From assembly GCF_028858725.1 (NCBI RefSeq), contig NC_084760.1, positions 60,847,367-60,911,366 on the forward strand: a DNA stretch of 64,000 nucleotides. The letters run 5' to 3'. The notes under the pieces are model-generated. The model ran no database searches and was not told where the DNA came from. It saw nothing but the letters and a program-made list of their open reading frames with translations. Shown in pieces: positions 1-10,110 of this stretch. Origin of the DNA: Colius striatus (Eukaryota; Chordata; Aves; Coliiformes; Coliidae). The position numbers and the translations under genes were made by a program. Every line of letters begins with the position of its first letter. The first letter of the stretch is position 1.

Positions 1-697
1 CCAAGCAGTTATACAGGCTTGGGGAGGAGTGGCTGGAAAACTGCCAGGCACAGAGGGACCTGGGAGCATTGACTGACAACAGCTGAACAGGAGCCAGCAG
101 TGTGCCCAGGTGGCCAAGAAGGCCAATGGCATCCTGGCCTGTATCAGGAACAGTGTTGTCAGTAGGAGCAGGGAGGTGATCATTCCCCTGTGCTTGGCCT
201 CACCTCAAAAACTGTGTCCAGTTTTGGGACCCTCTTCACAAGAAGGACATTGAGATGCTGGAGAGGATCCAGAGGCAGGATACTAAGATAGTAAAGGATT
301 TGGAGCACATCTCATATTTGGGATCTGAGGCTGTTTAGCCCGGAGAAAAGAAGGCTCAGGGGAGATCTCAACACTCTCTACAACTACCAGTAAGGAAGTT
401 GTAGCAAGGTGAGGGTTGGTCTGTTTTCCCTAGTAACAAGCAATAGAACAAGAAGAAATAGCCTCAACTTGCACCAAGGGAGGTTCAGGCTGGATACTAG
501 GAGGGATTTCTTTACTGAAAGGATTGTCAGGCATTGGAAAGGGCTGCCCAGGGAGATGGTGGAGTCACCATCCCTGGAGGTGTTTAAGAGACGGTTGGAT
601 GTTGCATTTAGGGAAATGATCTAGTGGTTGATAGGGCTGGAACAAAGGCTGGACTCTGATCTTAAAGGTCTCTTCTAGCCAAAATGACTCTGTGACA
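1..697 (+). mobile_element. CR1 LINE fragment (3' part of ORF2 plus 3' UTR)
   Basis: A 5'-truncated CR1 non-LTR retrotransposon, running off the left edge of the window. Seen: a decayed reverse-transcriptase C-terminal region, including the typical CR1 peptide around 409-624 ([20 protein letters not shown], then [20 protein letters not shown]), followed by the short 3' UTR with 'atcttaaaggtctcttctagcc' style sequence and an 'aatgactctgtgac' terminus. Upstream stop codons break the frame, so it is inactive. The CR1 family is the dominant LINE of birds and reptiles. Confidence 0.9.
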
Positions 698-3600
698 TAG
701 GCCAATCTAGTGCATTTAATGATGGATTCCATAGCAAGACAACTTTCAGAAGCTGTAAGCACTTGAAGTGAATAGGAATTTCAGAGATTTTTTGTCTACA
801 TGCATGCCATAAACTGTACAAGTAATAAAAGCTCACTAGAATAGTTGAATTTCTTCCTGCCACTCCCCTACAAAGTATTCTTTTTCAAACTTCTCTTGGA
901 AGGAAAAAATCTTTTTATTTAAAAAAAAAAAAAACAAAAACGAACTTACCCAATGTGCTAATTATTGGAAGGCAAAAGAGAAGTTATTTCTTATCGACAA
1001 ATTTCATCATGTCTTAAAGCCACAAAAATGCAAAGGATTAGCCAACAAAGAAACATCACAGAAAGAGATGTTCAAAATAAAAGAGTTATGTCTGCGCTTT
1101 AATTCTTTGCTGATAATTTTGCATAAGATATATTTGCTTTTTTGCGTATTTCTCTTTCAACCACTTCATAAAAGAGCCTGCAGTTTGCAATGTCAACTGT
1201 CTAGCAATATTTCAAAGAGGCATCCTGGAAGCAGTGTATACTAATAGTCCCTACAGTAGAGATGGAAGAGGATACCTCTCCTCCCTGCCTGTGAGTCTAC
1301 TTTAGTAGAAGAACAAATGTGCATTACAAAACAAACATGACTGAGCCATTTAGGTTTGCTTCTTACAAGTATCTAGCAAAAAGAGATGCACTCATACGTG
1401 TGTGAAAAATTAATAAAAAGTTTGGGCTCAATGCTCATGTCAAGGATAATCTGCTGACTTTTTCTGTTTCAATAATTTCTACAGGTTATGTGCCTCTTGT
1501 TTCTGGTGTACTAACTGAGAGAACTTATGCAGGACATTGCTTCATACAGCAACTGTACTCGAAATTCTCACCAGAGATTGGGCATAGAAGGAGGAAGTGA
1601 GTCACACAGGGACTTTACGCATCCTTCATGATCAGGACACTGACCCTGTTGTCAGCATCTCTCTTAAGCATTAGGATGTTTAGTCATGACTTTGCAACAG
1701 CAGCTTTTGCCATTCTTGTTCACACAGTCTGTTTTACTTTGTGAGCAGCCCTGCTGTGTTTTGTGAAGCTACTCAAAGGAAAAAGTACCGGATGGCAGAA
1801 GACAGGACGGTAGAAATCATCCAGTCATTAGACATACAGGTACTCCCTACGGTAGACAAGAGCACCTCTTATATGTGTCACAGATTTTTTCTGTTCTTGG
1901 CAATGATGTTATTTTTTTTCTCTTTGCATATTGCATTATGTTATTTACCACAAGATCTTTTACCTTTCAAACTCAATTTCTGATCAGAACTAGATACACA
2001 GAAAGGAGCCCTGGGAGGGTTACAGTGCCCTGACCCTTCCCAAAAGCTACTCTACTGTTACAAATAACTTTGATCCATTTCCCCAGCACTTGTTGATCCT
2101 TTACAATGGATAAGACAGAATCCTATTGCAAAAAAAAAAAAAAACCCACAGGAATACTAAATTACCTGTAGTATTAGGTAATATTAGTAGTATTTGTTAT
2201 TATTAGTATTGTTCATATGTAAAAGTATATTATTAGTGTCATTTCACTTACGGTATGTAAAAGTGTACTTTTGAAGTCCCTCGATCATTTTACTTAATTT
2301 CCAGATGAGACTGAGAGTGAGCAGGAGAAACCTCAGAGCAAGCAGATTTTTTTTTTTTATTGCAACTTGAAAACACTAATAGGGTTGCACTTTTATTTCT
2401 GATTGTCTCAAACCTGACTGAACATGATTCGTGATCAGCTGGCTGCCTTTGGGTGGCTTCCTTGGTTATCCTCCAAACACAGGAAAACACCTGTATTATA
2501 CTTGGGTAAAGACTTTTAAAACCAGCTACTGATTATGTTTTCCTCAGCTGTGGGTGATCTGAGGTTTTTCTAGGGTGACTGTTCAGCACACAGAGAAAAT
2601 ATGGTGCCTTGACAAATGACACGGAACATCAAATAAAACCTCCAAAAAACCATGCCATGTCACACAAAATCATGAGACACTTGCAGAAATCTTGGCCTCA
2701 GGTTCCAAATGTGTTCTCAAATTACCATGTTTTTCCAGCCCAGAGGACTGAAGGTTGGAGGCACAAAAAGCAGGACTTTTTTGCCAGGAGGAATTCTATA
2801 ACCTGCCATAGACCAGCACAGGCCTATGTGTGATACTCCTCAGACCAGGCATCCCAAATCTCTGCCCCCAGCCCCACTAACACGTCCCAAAGGACCTTAG
2901 GGCTTAGTGGGTCTCAATTAGAAGTAAAAGAGAGATGGACTTTCCTGTGTATCCAGAGAAATGCTGAGAAGAATATAATCTACAGAGCAAAACCACAGAT
3001 TTGTAATGTCCCCTGTGCCAGTATTTCAACTGCCTTCCTAAAAGATGAATGAAAAAGTGAATGTACTGAAAAGGCCTTTAGCTCCATCTGTCTTTCCCAA
3101 ACAGTTATTAATATAGTGGCTGGTCTGTGGTCCCAGTCATTTAACTGGAGAAGTGGCTACACTGTTGCCATGGTAGCTGCAGCGATTCCCGCTCACTCTT
3201 CCCACAGGATTGGGTTGGTCTCCACCCCACTGATCTCTGTCCCAAACTACAGTTGCAATTCAGATTGAGAGTCAGGAGGACTGGGCGAGACAAGCTGGGT
3301 GAGGGGAGAGGGATTGAAACAGGGGACTATGTGTGTAAGGTGAGGTATACATGCCCTAGGCTTGCTAGGAGGGACATAAGGAGAAGAAAGTTTGGAAAAG
3401 GAGAAGTTCAGCTCATGTAACAAACAAATAAAAAAACAGGAGTTACTCAAAGATGAGAGGATACAGTTTTTTAGATCTTCTCATGCCAGGCTATTTGGAG
3501 AGGGAAAAAGAGATAAGATTGAGTTTGCAACAGTCTGTATGCATAAAGGACTCAAGAGTACATTATATACATGCATTTGAGCACGTAACACACACATAAT

Positions 3601-4020
3601 CTCCACAAAATTAATACAAAAGAGTGTCTTGTGTCTCCACAAAACTGCATAGTCTATATGAAATCAATTTTACTGCCTCTGAGGACTCAAAAATTTATGT
3701 CAGCAAAAGCTGCAATGCATGGCAATTTTACAGGCTCATAACACACATGTATACATACTTTGATTTTCAGAACGCACATGCAGTGGCATACTAAAGGCAT
3801 TTTTAACAAGTCTTCTGCTTTTTATAACATATTTTTAGAAATTCCTGAAGTAAAGTTGAAAATAAGTGATAGAAAGTATGTGAGTATATACAGTTTTGTT
3901 GTTTTGTTTTCCTGGGAGCTTCTGACACTGAAATTTTTATGGGATTTTGTGCTTTCTGGTCATTCATGCTTAGAGACACAAGCAACTTAAACTTGGTTTT
4001 CTGTCATCCTTGCTGCAGCA
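698..4020. other. Intergenic flank, no gene seen
   Basis: AT-rich non-coding DNA upstream of TCF21. It holds short poly-A runs (near 920 and 2130), a poly-T run near 2350 and only short, unrecognisable ORFs. One RFX X-box-like site at 3164 is listed separately. Nothing else supported. Confidence 0.6.
3164..3177 (+). promoter_or_regulatory. RFX X-box-like motif
   Basis: GTTGCCATGGTAGC differs at two positions from the imperfect palindrome GTTGCCATGGCAAC bound by RFX factors. It lies about 3.3 kb upstream of the TCF21 start codon. Function is inferred from motif match only. Confidence 0.35.
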
Positions 4021-4024
4021 AGAG

Positions 4025-4265
4025 TCTTGTAGCTCATTTCTAAAATCAATCACTTGCACTATAAATCTCTGCAATGGATATGGCCATTTAAATCTCCACC
4101 TGCACAAACAACAATCAGCCCCGGAAAATAAGGAGGCTCATAAATCTCCACGATGGTGATTAGTAATATTTTCAATCAGCAACAAGGATGTTATAAAGAA
4201 AAAAGGAGGAAAAAAAAAGCAAAGCTAATTCATTAATTAGGACTGATATGCTGACAATCTGTTTA
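4025..4265. promoter_or_regulatory. Candidate developmental enhancer upstream of TCF21
   Basis: This block is denser in recognisable developmental motifs than its flanks. Seen: a CACCTG E-box near 4100, GATTAG/TAAT homeodomain cores near 4160, and TCATTAATTAGG near 4230. It lies about 2.2 kb upstream of the TCF21 start. No ORF or repeat explains it. Enhancer status is an inference; conservation has not been tested. Confidence 0.3.
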
Positions 4266-4269
4266 GTTT

Positions 4270-5870
4270 ATACACAGAGAAAACACAAACAGGGCACAGT
4301 TAACATAACATGACATTAGAAGTTAGTGAATTCCCAAGAGCCCAAGGCGTGGAGATATGGTATCTTAATGTACTTATCCTGTTGTGAGTGGAAAGGTGTT
4401 ATCTTCCAGCCAAACAGTAAAGAGACAGTTTAAAGCTTACATCTGCCCTTTTTATTCTGGCTCATGGGAGCAAAGGAACCAAGATGGATTCAGAGACAGG
4501 AAAAACTTCCTTGCTAGTTATCAAAAATGACACTCTGTCTCCTACTCAATCTCCTACTGACCTGCAGACAGCATGTAGCTCTGCAGATGTATCACTTTGG
4601 CCCTCCGCAATTTGTTTATTTGGTTTTTGTTTAGTACACCCAGAAAACCTGATGTGATGCTCACAGAGATTAGTAAAACTTCCCTGTGGCTCCACAGTCC
4701 TTGGATTAACTCTGAAGTGACTGCATGCCATGGTGACATCTCATTTTTGTCCAAAGCTATGTGAGTCCTTGGGTAAGCAGCTGAATAAGTGGAGTTGTTC
4801 CTACACCATGTCCAGAAAGATCCCATGTGCAGATCATGCCCAGTTCTTTAGTCCCCTGTGTAAAAAATGTGGGCTACTGGGAGACCTGTGATGTTTCAGT
4901 AAGCGTGTGAGGAGGGAAGGAGCCACAGTAGCTACAGTTCATACTTCACTGGCCTCTTTGGGCTCCACACATGGGTTTAGGGAAGAGTTTACGTGGAAAG
5001 GAAGAAGAGCTAGGCCAAGGTTAACTGCTTTTAAAGGCCTGCTCCACAGAGATTGTGAATAAAGTAGCATATGCTGCTCATTCAGACAATACAGCAACCC
5101 ACTCATTCACACTAGCAGTAAAACATTTGGAAAGTTTGGCCTCAGTCGTTGCAGAGCACAGCCTAATGCCCTCACTCCCACGGCTCCCTCTGAAGGGGCC
5201 TTATCTCCCCTCTTTATTCAGGCAGAACTCCCTGGCTTTCAAGCACACACACAGCAGCAGACAAAATGCTCCACGGGTAGAGCCGAATGAACTGCCAACA
5301 CCCACTCTGCAACAACTTGCCAAGAAAACAGAGGGGTTTTCTGCACCATCTCTACCATCCCCTTGTCCTTCGTTTCAGCACATGCCCTTTTCCACCCTGT
5401 CCGCAGCCACACCAATCCTCCCCAGCAACACAGTATTTCCCCTCAACTCAGCAGGGCTCCACAGACCGCTGTCAGGACCCTACACCTGCAGAGCAGGCAG
5501 CCTCTAGGATGCTTATGGCAAGGGGGGCTCAAAGAGGGAGAGGTGATGGGACTTGTCAGTCACTCCAGAAGGCTGGAAGAAGTCAGATCTTCCTGTTTCC
5601 AGCCCCTGGGCTGTGATGGCAAGGTCCATGCTGCCGGCTGGGCAGCAGAGTGCTCCCTTCCTGGAATACACTAGTAGCTGGACAGGATGCGTTTGCAAAT
5701 ATAATCATCCACAAATCTCCCCAGATTAGGTTACAGGACAGCGTTTCGACGGCATGCATTACAAAGCTCCCTGGAAGGCTTGGCTGGTAGATCTGCTGCT
5801 CTCTCTGCTCATGACCCATTTTGGCTTTCATCAAGAATCATGACACTAGCTGCCTGGGTCATCTAGGAGG
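4270..5870. other. TCF21 upstream region, no gene seen
   Basis: Moderate-GC non-coding sequence. Overlapping frames are open between about 5055 and 5830, but none has a recognisable domain, so they are probably chance ORFs. No repeats of known family seen. Confidence 0.5.
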
Positions 5871-5909
5871 CAGCGAGGGGGAGAGCAACCCTGGGCTGGA
5901 AAGGGAAGT

Positions 5910-6007
5910 GGGGAAGGAGAAGAGGAGGAGGAGAAGGAAGGGGGAGGATAGAAAGACAGAGCAGGAGGAGAGAGAGGGAGAGAGAGGGAGAGAGAGAGAG
6001 AGAGGGG
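5910..6007 (+). repeat. Polypurine GA-rich simple repeat
   Basis: Nearly uninterrupted purine run (GAGGA, GGA, then (AG)n) about 450 bases before the TCF21 start codon and just upstream of the presumed promoter. Such tracts occur in promoters and can bind GAGA-type factors or form H-DNA. No function can be shown from sequence. Confidence 0.8.
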
Positions 6008-6029
6008 ATTGCTCTGCTCTAGTTGTGAA

Positions 6030-6260
6030 GATTTGAATCCCATTTCCGAGCTCTCGGCAAAGGCTTGCCGGGATACCTCATTCCCTGTCCTGTGCAAAGG
6101 TCTGTGATTGGGGATGTGGTGTGCTCAGCGGACAGGGCCCCTCCCCTGGGCTGGAACCGCCTCTCTTATCCCCTAGATAAATTACTAGTGTCCTCACTAA
6201 ATTCCTCGGCTTTCTCTCTCCCTCTCACACACACTCCCTCCCTCCCTCAAACATAGGCAA
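6030..6260 (+). promoter_or_regulatory. TCF21: Probable TCF21 promoter and 5' UTR region
   Basis: The stretch between the GA tract and the TCF21 coding exon contains an inverted CCAAT box (ATTGG, 6107-6111), a GC-box-like CCCCTCCCC (6138-6146) and an AGATAAATTA AT-rich element (about 6175-6184). The order CCAAT, GC box, AT element upstream of the ATG fits a core promoter. The transcription start is not determined; 5' UTR probably runs to 6453. Confidence 0.45.
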
Positions 6261-6453
6261 AGCGAGGTTGGGGGGCAGGAGGACGGGGATCCTCTCTGGA
6301 CTGGTATCGCTTCTTAGTGCTGGGAGGGGGGAGGGAAGGGGAGGAAAATACCGGCGCCCCTTCTCTCCTCCGCCGCCTTGAAGTAGATTTGAGGAGCTGC
6401 CCTTCCTCCCTCCGCTTCCCACTTCCCGCTGGTCCTTTGGCATCTTCCAGGCC

Positions 6454-6903
6454 ATGTCCACTGGGTCCCTCAGTGATGTGGAAGATCTGCAGGAGGTGGA
6501 GATGCTGGAGTGCGATGGCCTGAAAATGGATACTAACAAAGAGTTTGGGGCGTCCACCGAGAGCAATGAAGAGGGATCCAATGGCGAGAACGGCTCTCCT
6601 CAGAAGGGGAGAGGGGCCTCGGGCAAGCGGAAAAAAGCTCCCCCCAAGAAGAGCCCTTTAAATGGAGTGAGCCAGGAGGGAAAGCAGGTCCAGAGAAACG
6701 CTGCCAACGCCAGAGAGAGGGCGAGGATGAGGGTCCTTAGCAAAGCCTTCTCCAGGCTTAAGACCACCCTGCCCTGGGTGCCCCCAGACACCAAGCTTTC
6801 CAAACTGGACACCTTGAGGTTGGCCTCCAGCTATATCGCTCACCTGAGGCAGATCCTGGCTAATGACAAGTATGAAAACGGCTACATCCACCCAGTCAAC
6901 CTG
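6454..6903 (+). CDS. TCF21: TCF21 coding exon 1
   Basis: Encodes residues 1-150, including the complete bHLH. It ends ...HPVNL and the donor GTAAGT begins at 6904. The frame stays open into the intron for another 107 codons; that extension is intronic. Confidence 0.95.
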
Positions 6904-8641
6904 GTAAGTCACAGCCTGCTGGGGCCAAGCACTGTGTGTGTGTGCGTGTGTGTGTGCGCATGGGGAGAGGTGGGCGAGGAGCTGGGATGGAGCTTGTGTG
7001 GGGAGAAAACTTTGTTGTCCTTCTCACAGAGGGTCTGGTGCCAGCAGGGTGACGAGGAGTACTGTGCAAGGGGACAGGCTCCAGCTGCCCTCCCACCCTG
7101 TGCACCGAGAGCTGAGCCTTCTGCATCCCATCTGCTGCTCTGGCAATCCCCTCTAGAAGACAGGCCAGGGCCATGCTGGCTGCAGATAGGTAGAGACAGG
7201 CTCTACTGCCCCAGAAATGCCTGAGAAACCTCAGCAGGTTGATGGCAGCTTTCTACCTGCAGGACCACAGATAGAGGAATGTGTGTAGAGAAAAACATGT
7301 TTTAGGAAGGACCCAAGCCAAGAGCCCAGGATTTATTCCTATCTCTCCTTTCTACCCTAATGTTTCCTGCCATAATAGCCCACTCAAGTCCTAGCTTTGC
7401 GAAGACAGAGCTCTTGGGCCTCTGTGCTCAGATTTGCTGGATGTAGGATGTTTCTCCTATCCATGTAAACTGACAAAGGAGAAATAAATACCAGCATGGA
7501 CTCTCCGAGAGGGATGTTTGCCCAGCCACACTCTGCAAAGCCTCCCTGGGCTGCATGGCATCCCTCTTGACGCTCCGAGCATCCACAGAAAATTTTCCCC
7601 AGCAGACCAGTGTTACCCTGCCTCCCCAGACACGAGAAGCATCCAGTTACCAGCTCTAAAAATATTCACAACTGATGTAAACCGGGGGTGAGTGAGATCT
7701 GTCTGGACGCTTTTTAAACATCCAGCCCACACATGCAGACCCCACCAGATAATGGGATGTCAGAGATCAGTGGGGATGTTTCATTGAGGTCTGGCTCTCC
7801 CTTTTGAGCTCTGGACTCTAGGGGAAAGTACATTACATGCTGTGTCAAATGATAAGGGTCTGGGAGATATATTTTTGGCTAAAACCAAAATCCTTTGCAG
7901 AACAACACTGGGGTGAGGGGAAGTAAAACAAAACCAATACCCAATCCAGATAATAACCACTCCCTCTCCTCACACAGAGACACACCAAAACATGTCCCCT
8001 GTGCTGCGGGAGGGCAGGGGGGTGCCGGGGGCTCCGGGCGGCCCCTGCGCCCGGGCAGCGCGGCGGCAAAGGGGCGTGCGACGGCTCCCGCGGGACTGAG
8101 CTTCCCCGCCGGTCACGACCAAAGGCAGGGGGCGACCCGGGCCCACGGGGTGCCCGTAGTAGCTGGCCTGGGGCGACGCGGATGTGCCAGAGCCGGCGTG
8201 GCTCCCTCCTCCCTCCCTTCCTCTCCTCCTCTATTCCCTCCTCCCGCTTGCCTCCCTCCCGCCGCTGACCGGACGGGCTCCGCTGCCCCAAGGACACCCG
8301 GGGAGAGCCCGTCGCGGCCGGGAGGCGAAGCTTCGGCCGCCAGCCAAAGGCAAAAGAGTTCTCGCCGAAGCCAACGGCGACAACTCTGGCCCCGGCCCCA
8401 CTGAGCGCTGCCAGATGCGGGCTCATGCGGTGGACGTCGGGCTCCATCCCCCGGGGCGCTACCGGGCTGGACCCGCTGCCGAGACAAGCATTGCAATGTG
8501 CATTTTTTCGTATGTAACCCCCTTGCCACCCGTGTCTTTTCCTGGCTACAGACTTGGCCTTTTATGGTAGCCGGCAAACCCGAGAGTGACCTGAAAGAAG
8601 TGGTGAACACAAATCGCTTGTGCGGCCCGACGGCATCGTGA
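6454..8641 (+). CDS. TCF21: TCF21 (capsulin/epicardin/POD1), bHLH transcription factor; two coding exons
   Basis: CDS joins 6454-6903 and 8552-8641: 540 nt, 179 aa, the same length as human TCF21. The protein is a class II bHLH factor acting in the nucleus as a heterodimer with E-proteins on E-boxes. It governs epicardial, kidney, lung, spleen and branchiomeric muscle mesenchyme (family knowledge). Seen: acidic/serine-rich N-terminus (1-48), a lysine-rich stretch (about 51-67, [10 protein letters not shown]), and the bHLH at about 79-133, with basic region [14 protein letters not shown], helix 1 [15 protein letters not shown], loop PDTKLSKLD and helix 2 [16 protein letters not shown]. The C-terminus [18 protein letters not shown] comes from exon 2 and is a TCF21 signature separating it from musculin (MSC). 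Splice sites are canonical and phase 0. The start is the first ATG after an in-frame leader and matches the family N-terminus [14 protein letters not shown]. Confidence 0.97.
6904..8551 (+). other. TCF21: TCF21 intron 1
   Basis: A 1,648-nt intron with GTAAGT donor and a pyrimidine-rich TTTTCCTGGCTACAG acceptor. It carries a (TG)n run near its start, a near-MEF2 element CTAAAAATA at 7656-7664, and becomes very CpG-rich from about 8000 into exon 2. Confidence 0.85.
6933..6958 (+). repeat. (TG)n dinucleotide repeat
   Basis: Short TG/CG-interrupted dinucleotide run 30 bases inside TCF21 intron 1. Ordinary microsatellite. Confidence 0.85.
8552..8641 (+). CDS. TCF21: TCF21 coding exon 2 (C-terminus)
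   Basis: Encodes the last 29 residues plus TGA (8639-8641), from [13 protein letters not shown] to LCGPTAS. Too short to be called as a stand-alone ORF; found by matching the known TCF21 tail and by the CAG acceptor at 8549-8551. Confidence 0.95.
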   Translation, partial: TWPFMVAGKPESDLKEVVNTNRLCGPTAS

Positions 8642-9115
8642 GCGCCTGGGGCCGGGCCAACAGCGGCCGGGCCAGCAGTATCCCGGCGCGGCCGGGCGGC
8701 GGGCGGCGAGGCGGGCAGGGACACGCCGCGGCCCTGCCGCTGTCCCAGGCCCCGGCCAGGGCGATGGGGAGAGCCGCTCCGCCGGCGCGGAGGAGACCAA
8801 ATGCGCCCTAGCAAAGACTCCACATCGAGAAATCCGGACTCTATTTAACTTTATTAAATGTATGTACAGGCGAGTGTCCTGCAACAACAGCCTTGCTGGT
8901 TCAAGAGCTACTAGAGAAAAGACAGAGATCAAACAAAACCTACCACGCGTGTATCTTTTGTCTGAGACCTGTGAAATATGTAGATGCCTAGGAAAAAAAA
9001 CCTGACTTTGACAGTCATCTCTATGAAGTAATTCACCCTAAAGATATATAGATATATTTTCTTCAAACAGGTTTTGGTCTATTTCTGTGAATAAAACCAT
9101 CCTTTCCACCGAACA
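8642..9115 (+). other. TCF21: TCF21 3' UTR
   Basis: GC-rich then AT-rich sequence after the stop codon, running to the AATAAA at 9090-9095. The exact cleavage point is not determinable. Confidence 0.55.
9090..9095 (+). terminator. TCF21: Poly(A) signal AATAAA, likely TCF21
   Basis: First canonical AATAAA hexamer downstream of the TCF21 stop, about 450 nt into the 3' UTR. Further signals downstream are possible. Confidence 0.5.
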
Positions 9116-10110
9116 CAGAAGTGTAATGTCCGTTTCCGATCCTCGGGCTCGGTGGGGGGGGAAGGACCGCAGCTCCACCAGCCTTCGGCGACGCGGCCGC
9201 GCTCGCCCAGCGCGCAGCCGCCGCCGTCTCCCAGATAGGGATTTGGAGCAACCCCCTGAGGGGTTAGCCAGGACAGCATCCTGGCTTCGCCCTGGGACCC
9301 CGCAGCCCGGTGCCCTGACACTACGAGAACCGCCTCCGCCGCTCCGCACCGCTCCGCGCGGACGGTAGCAGTTAGCTATTGATGAAACACAGTCGGACGG
9401 AGGATGCCCCTCTGGCCTCAGTCCTCGGTGCTGGGAATTTTTTAACTTAAACATCTCCCCTCTATCGATCAGCGCGCCCGTGGGAGCTGAGGCAGAGATA
9501 AACAGGAGTGCGGGGCGCTCCCCCTGCGCCAGCAGCTGATGCGCCAGATCCCACCGCGCTGTTTAATGTTTCAGGGTTATGACCGCACTGTTTACAAGAC
9601 GTCTTCGGTTATTTATACTGTTATTATTAGCAGAGGGGCTTTAAATTTCCGCTTCACTTGCTCTTTCAATACTGTCCCCGATTCCGTTTGATACCTGGGT
9701 ACTTTCTGGAGGAAAGGAGAGGGGCAGCGCCCTACCGGCGGGTTGCGGAGGGCTACAGGGCCGCCCCGAGATCAGGGAGGCACGGCGGCTGTCCCCCGGG
9801 CCAAGCCCTCCGTCCCGGCCACGGACTCTGCTGCGATCTGCCTCCTCCTGGGCACCCCCGCCGACGGGCAACCGACTTCTCCGGGCATCCCCACGGCCTG
9901 GTTTGTGTTTCTTATACTCCCCTTTCCTCCAACATCGCCAGGTGAAGTAGCGCGTCCTCCAGGCGACCCGAATTCACCAGTCGGGTTCGTGCGTGGGCTA
10001 GGTTTAATTAAAGTAGCTCGCTGTGAGCTGCGGGCTGTGCAAACATCACGTTCCCTCACCCCCGCCCCCTCACCCCCTTACTCCCCTCCCTTATGGAAAA
10101 GGCCAGGGGC

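Larger units (their letters stand above)
7990..10110. promoter_or_regulatory. CpG-rich domain over TCF21 exon 2 and 3' flank
   Basis: Dense CpG at about 8010-8480, 8580-8820, 9120-9380, 9470-9600 and 9700-10000, with AT-rich gaps between. It spans the end of intron 1, exon 2, the 3' UTR and about 1 kb downstream. Within it are a CAGCTG E-box (about 9533) and forkhead-like CTGTTTACAAG (about 9588). Broad CpG domains are typical of Polycomb-regulated developmental genes. Human TCF21 also has an associated antisense lncRNA (TARID), but no transcript can be claimed here. Confidence 0.55.

Noticed and set aside
5055-5674. Overlapping ORFs upstream of TCF21
   Set aside because: No domain, several overlapping frames open alike, no splice or promoter context.
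6904-7224. TCF21 frame continuing past exon 1 (256-codon ORF)
   Set aside because: A strong GTAAGT donor follows codon 150 and the known TCF21 C-terminus is found at 8552; the extension is low-complexity intron.
8113-8823. 236-codon minus-strand ORF in the TCF21 CpG domain
   Set aside because: Arg/Pro/Gly-rich composition from GC-rich DNA, overlaps TCF21 exon 2, no domain.
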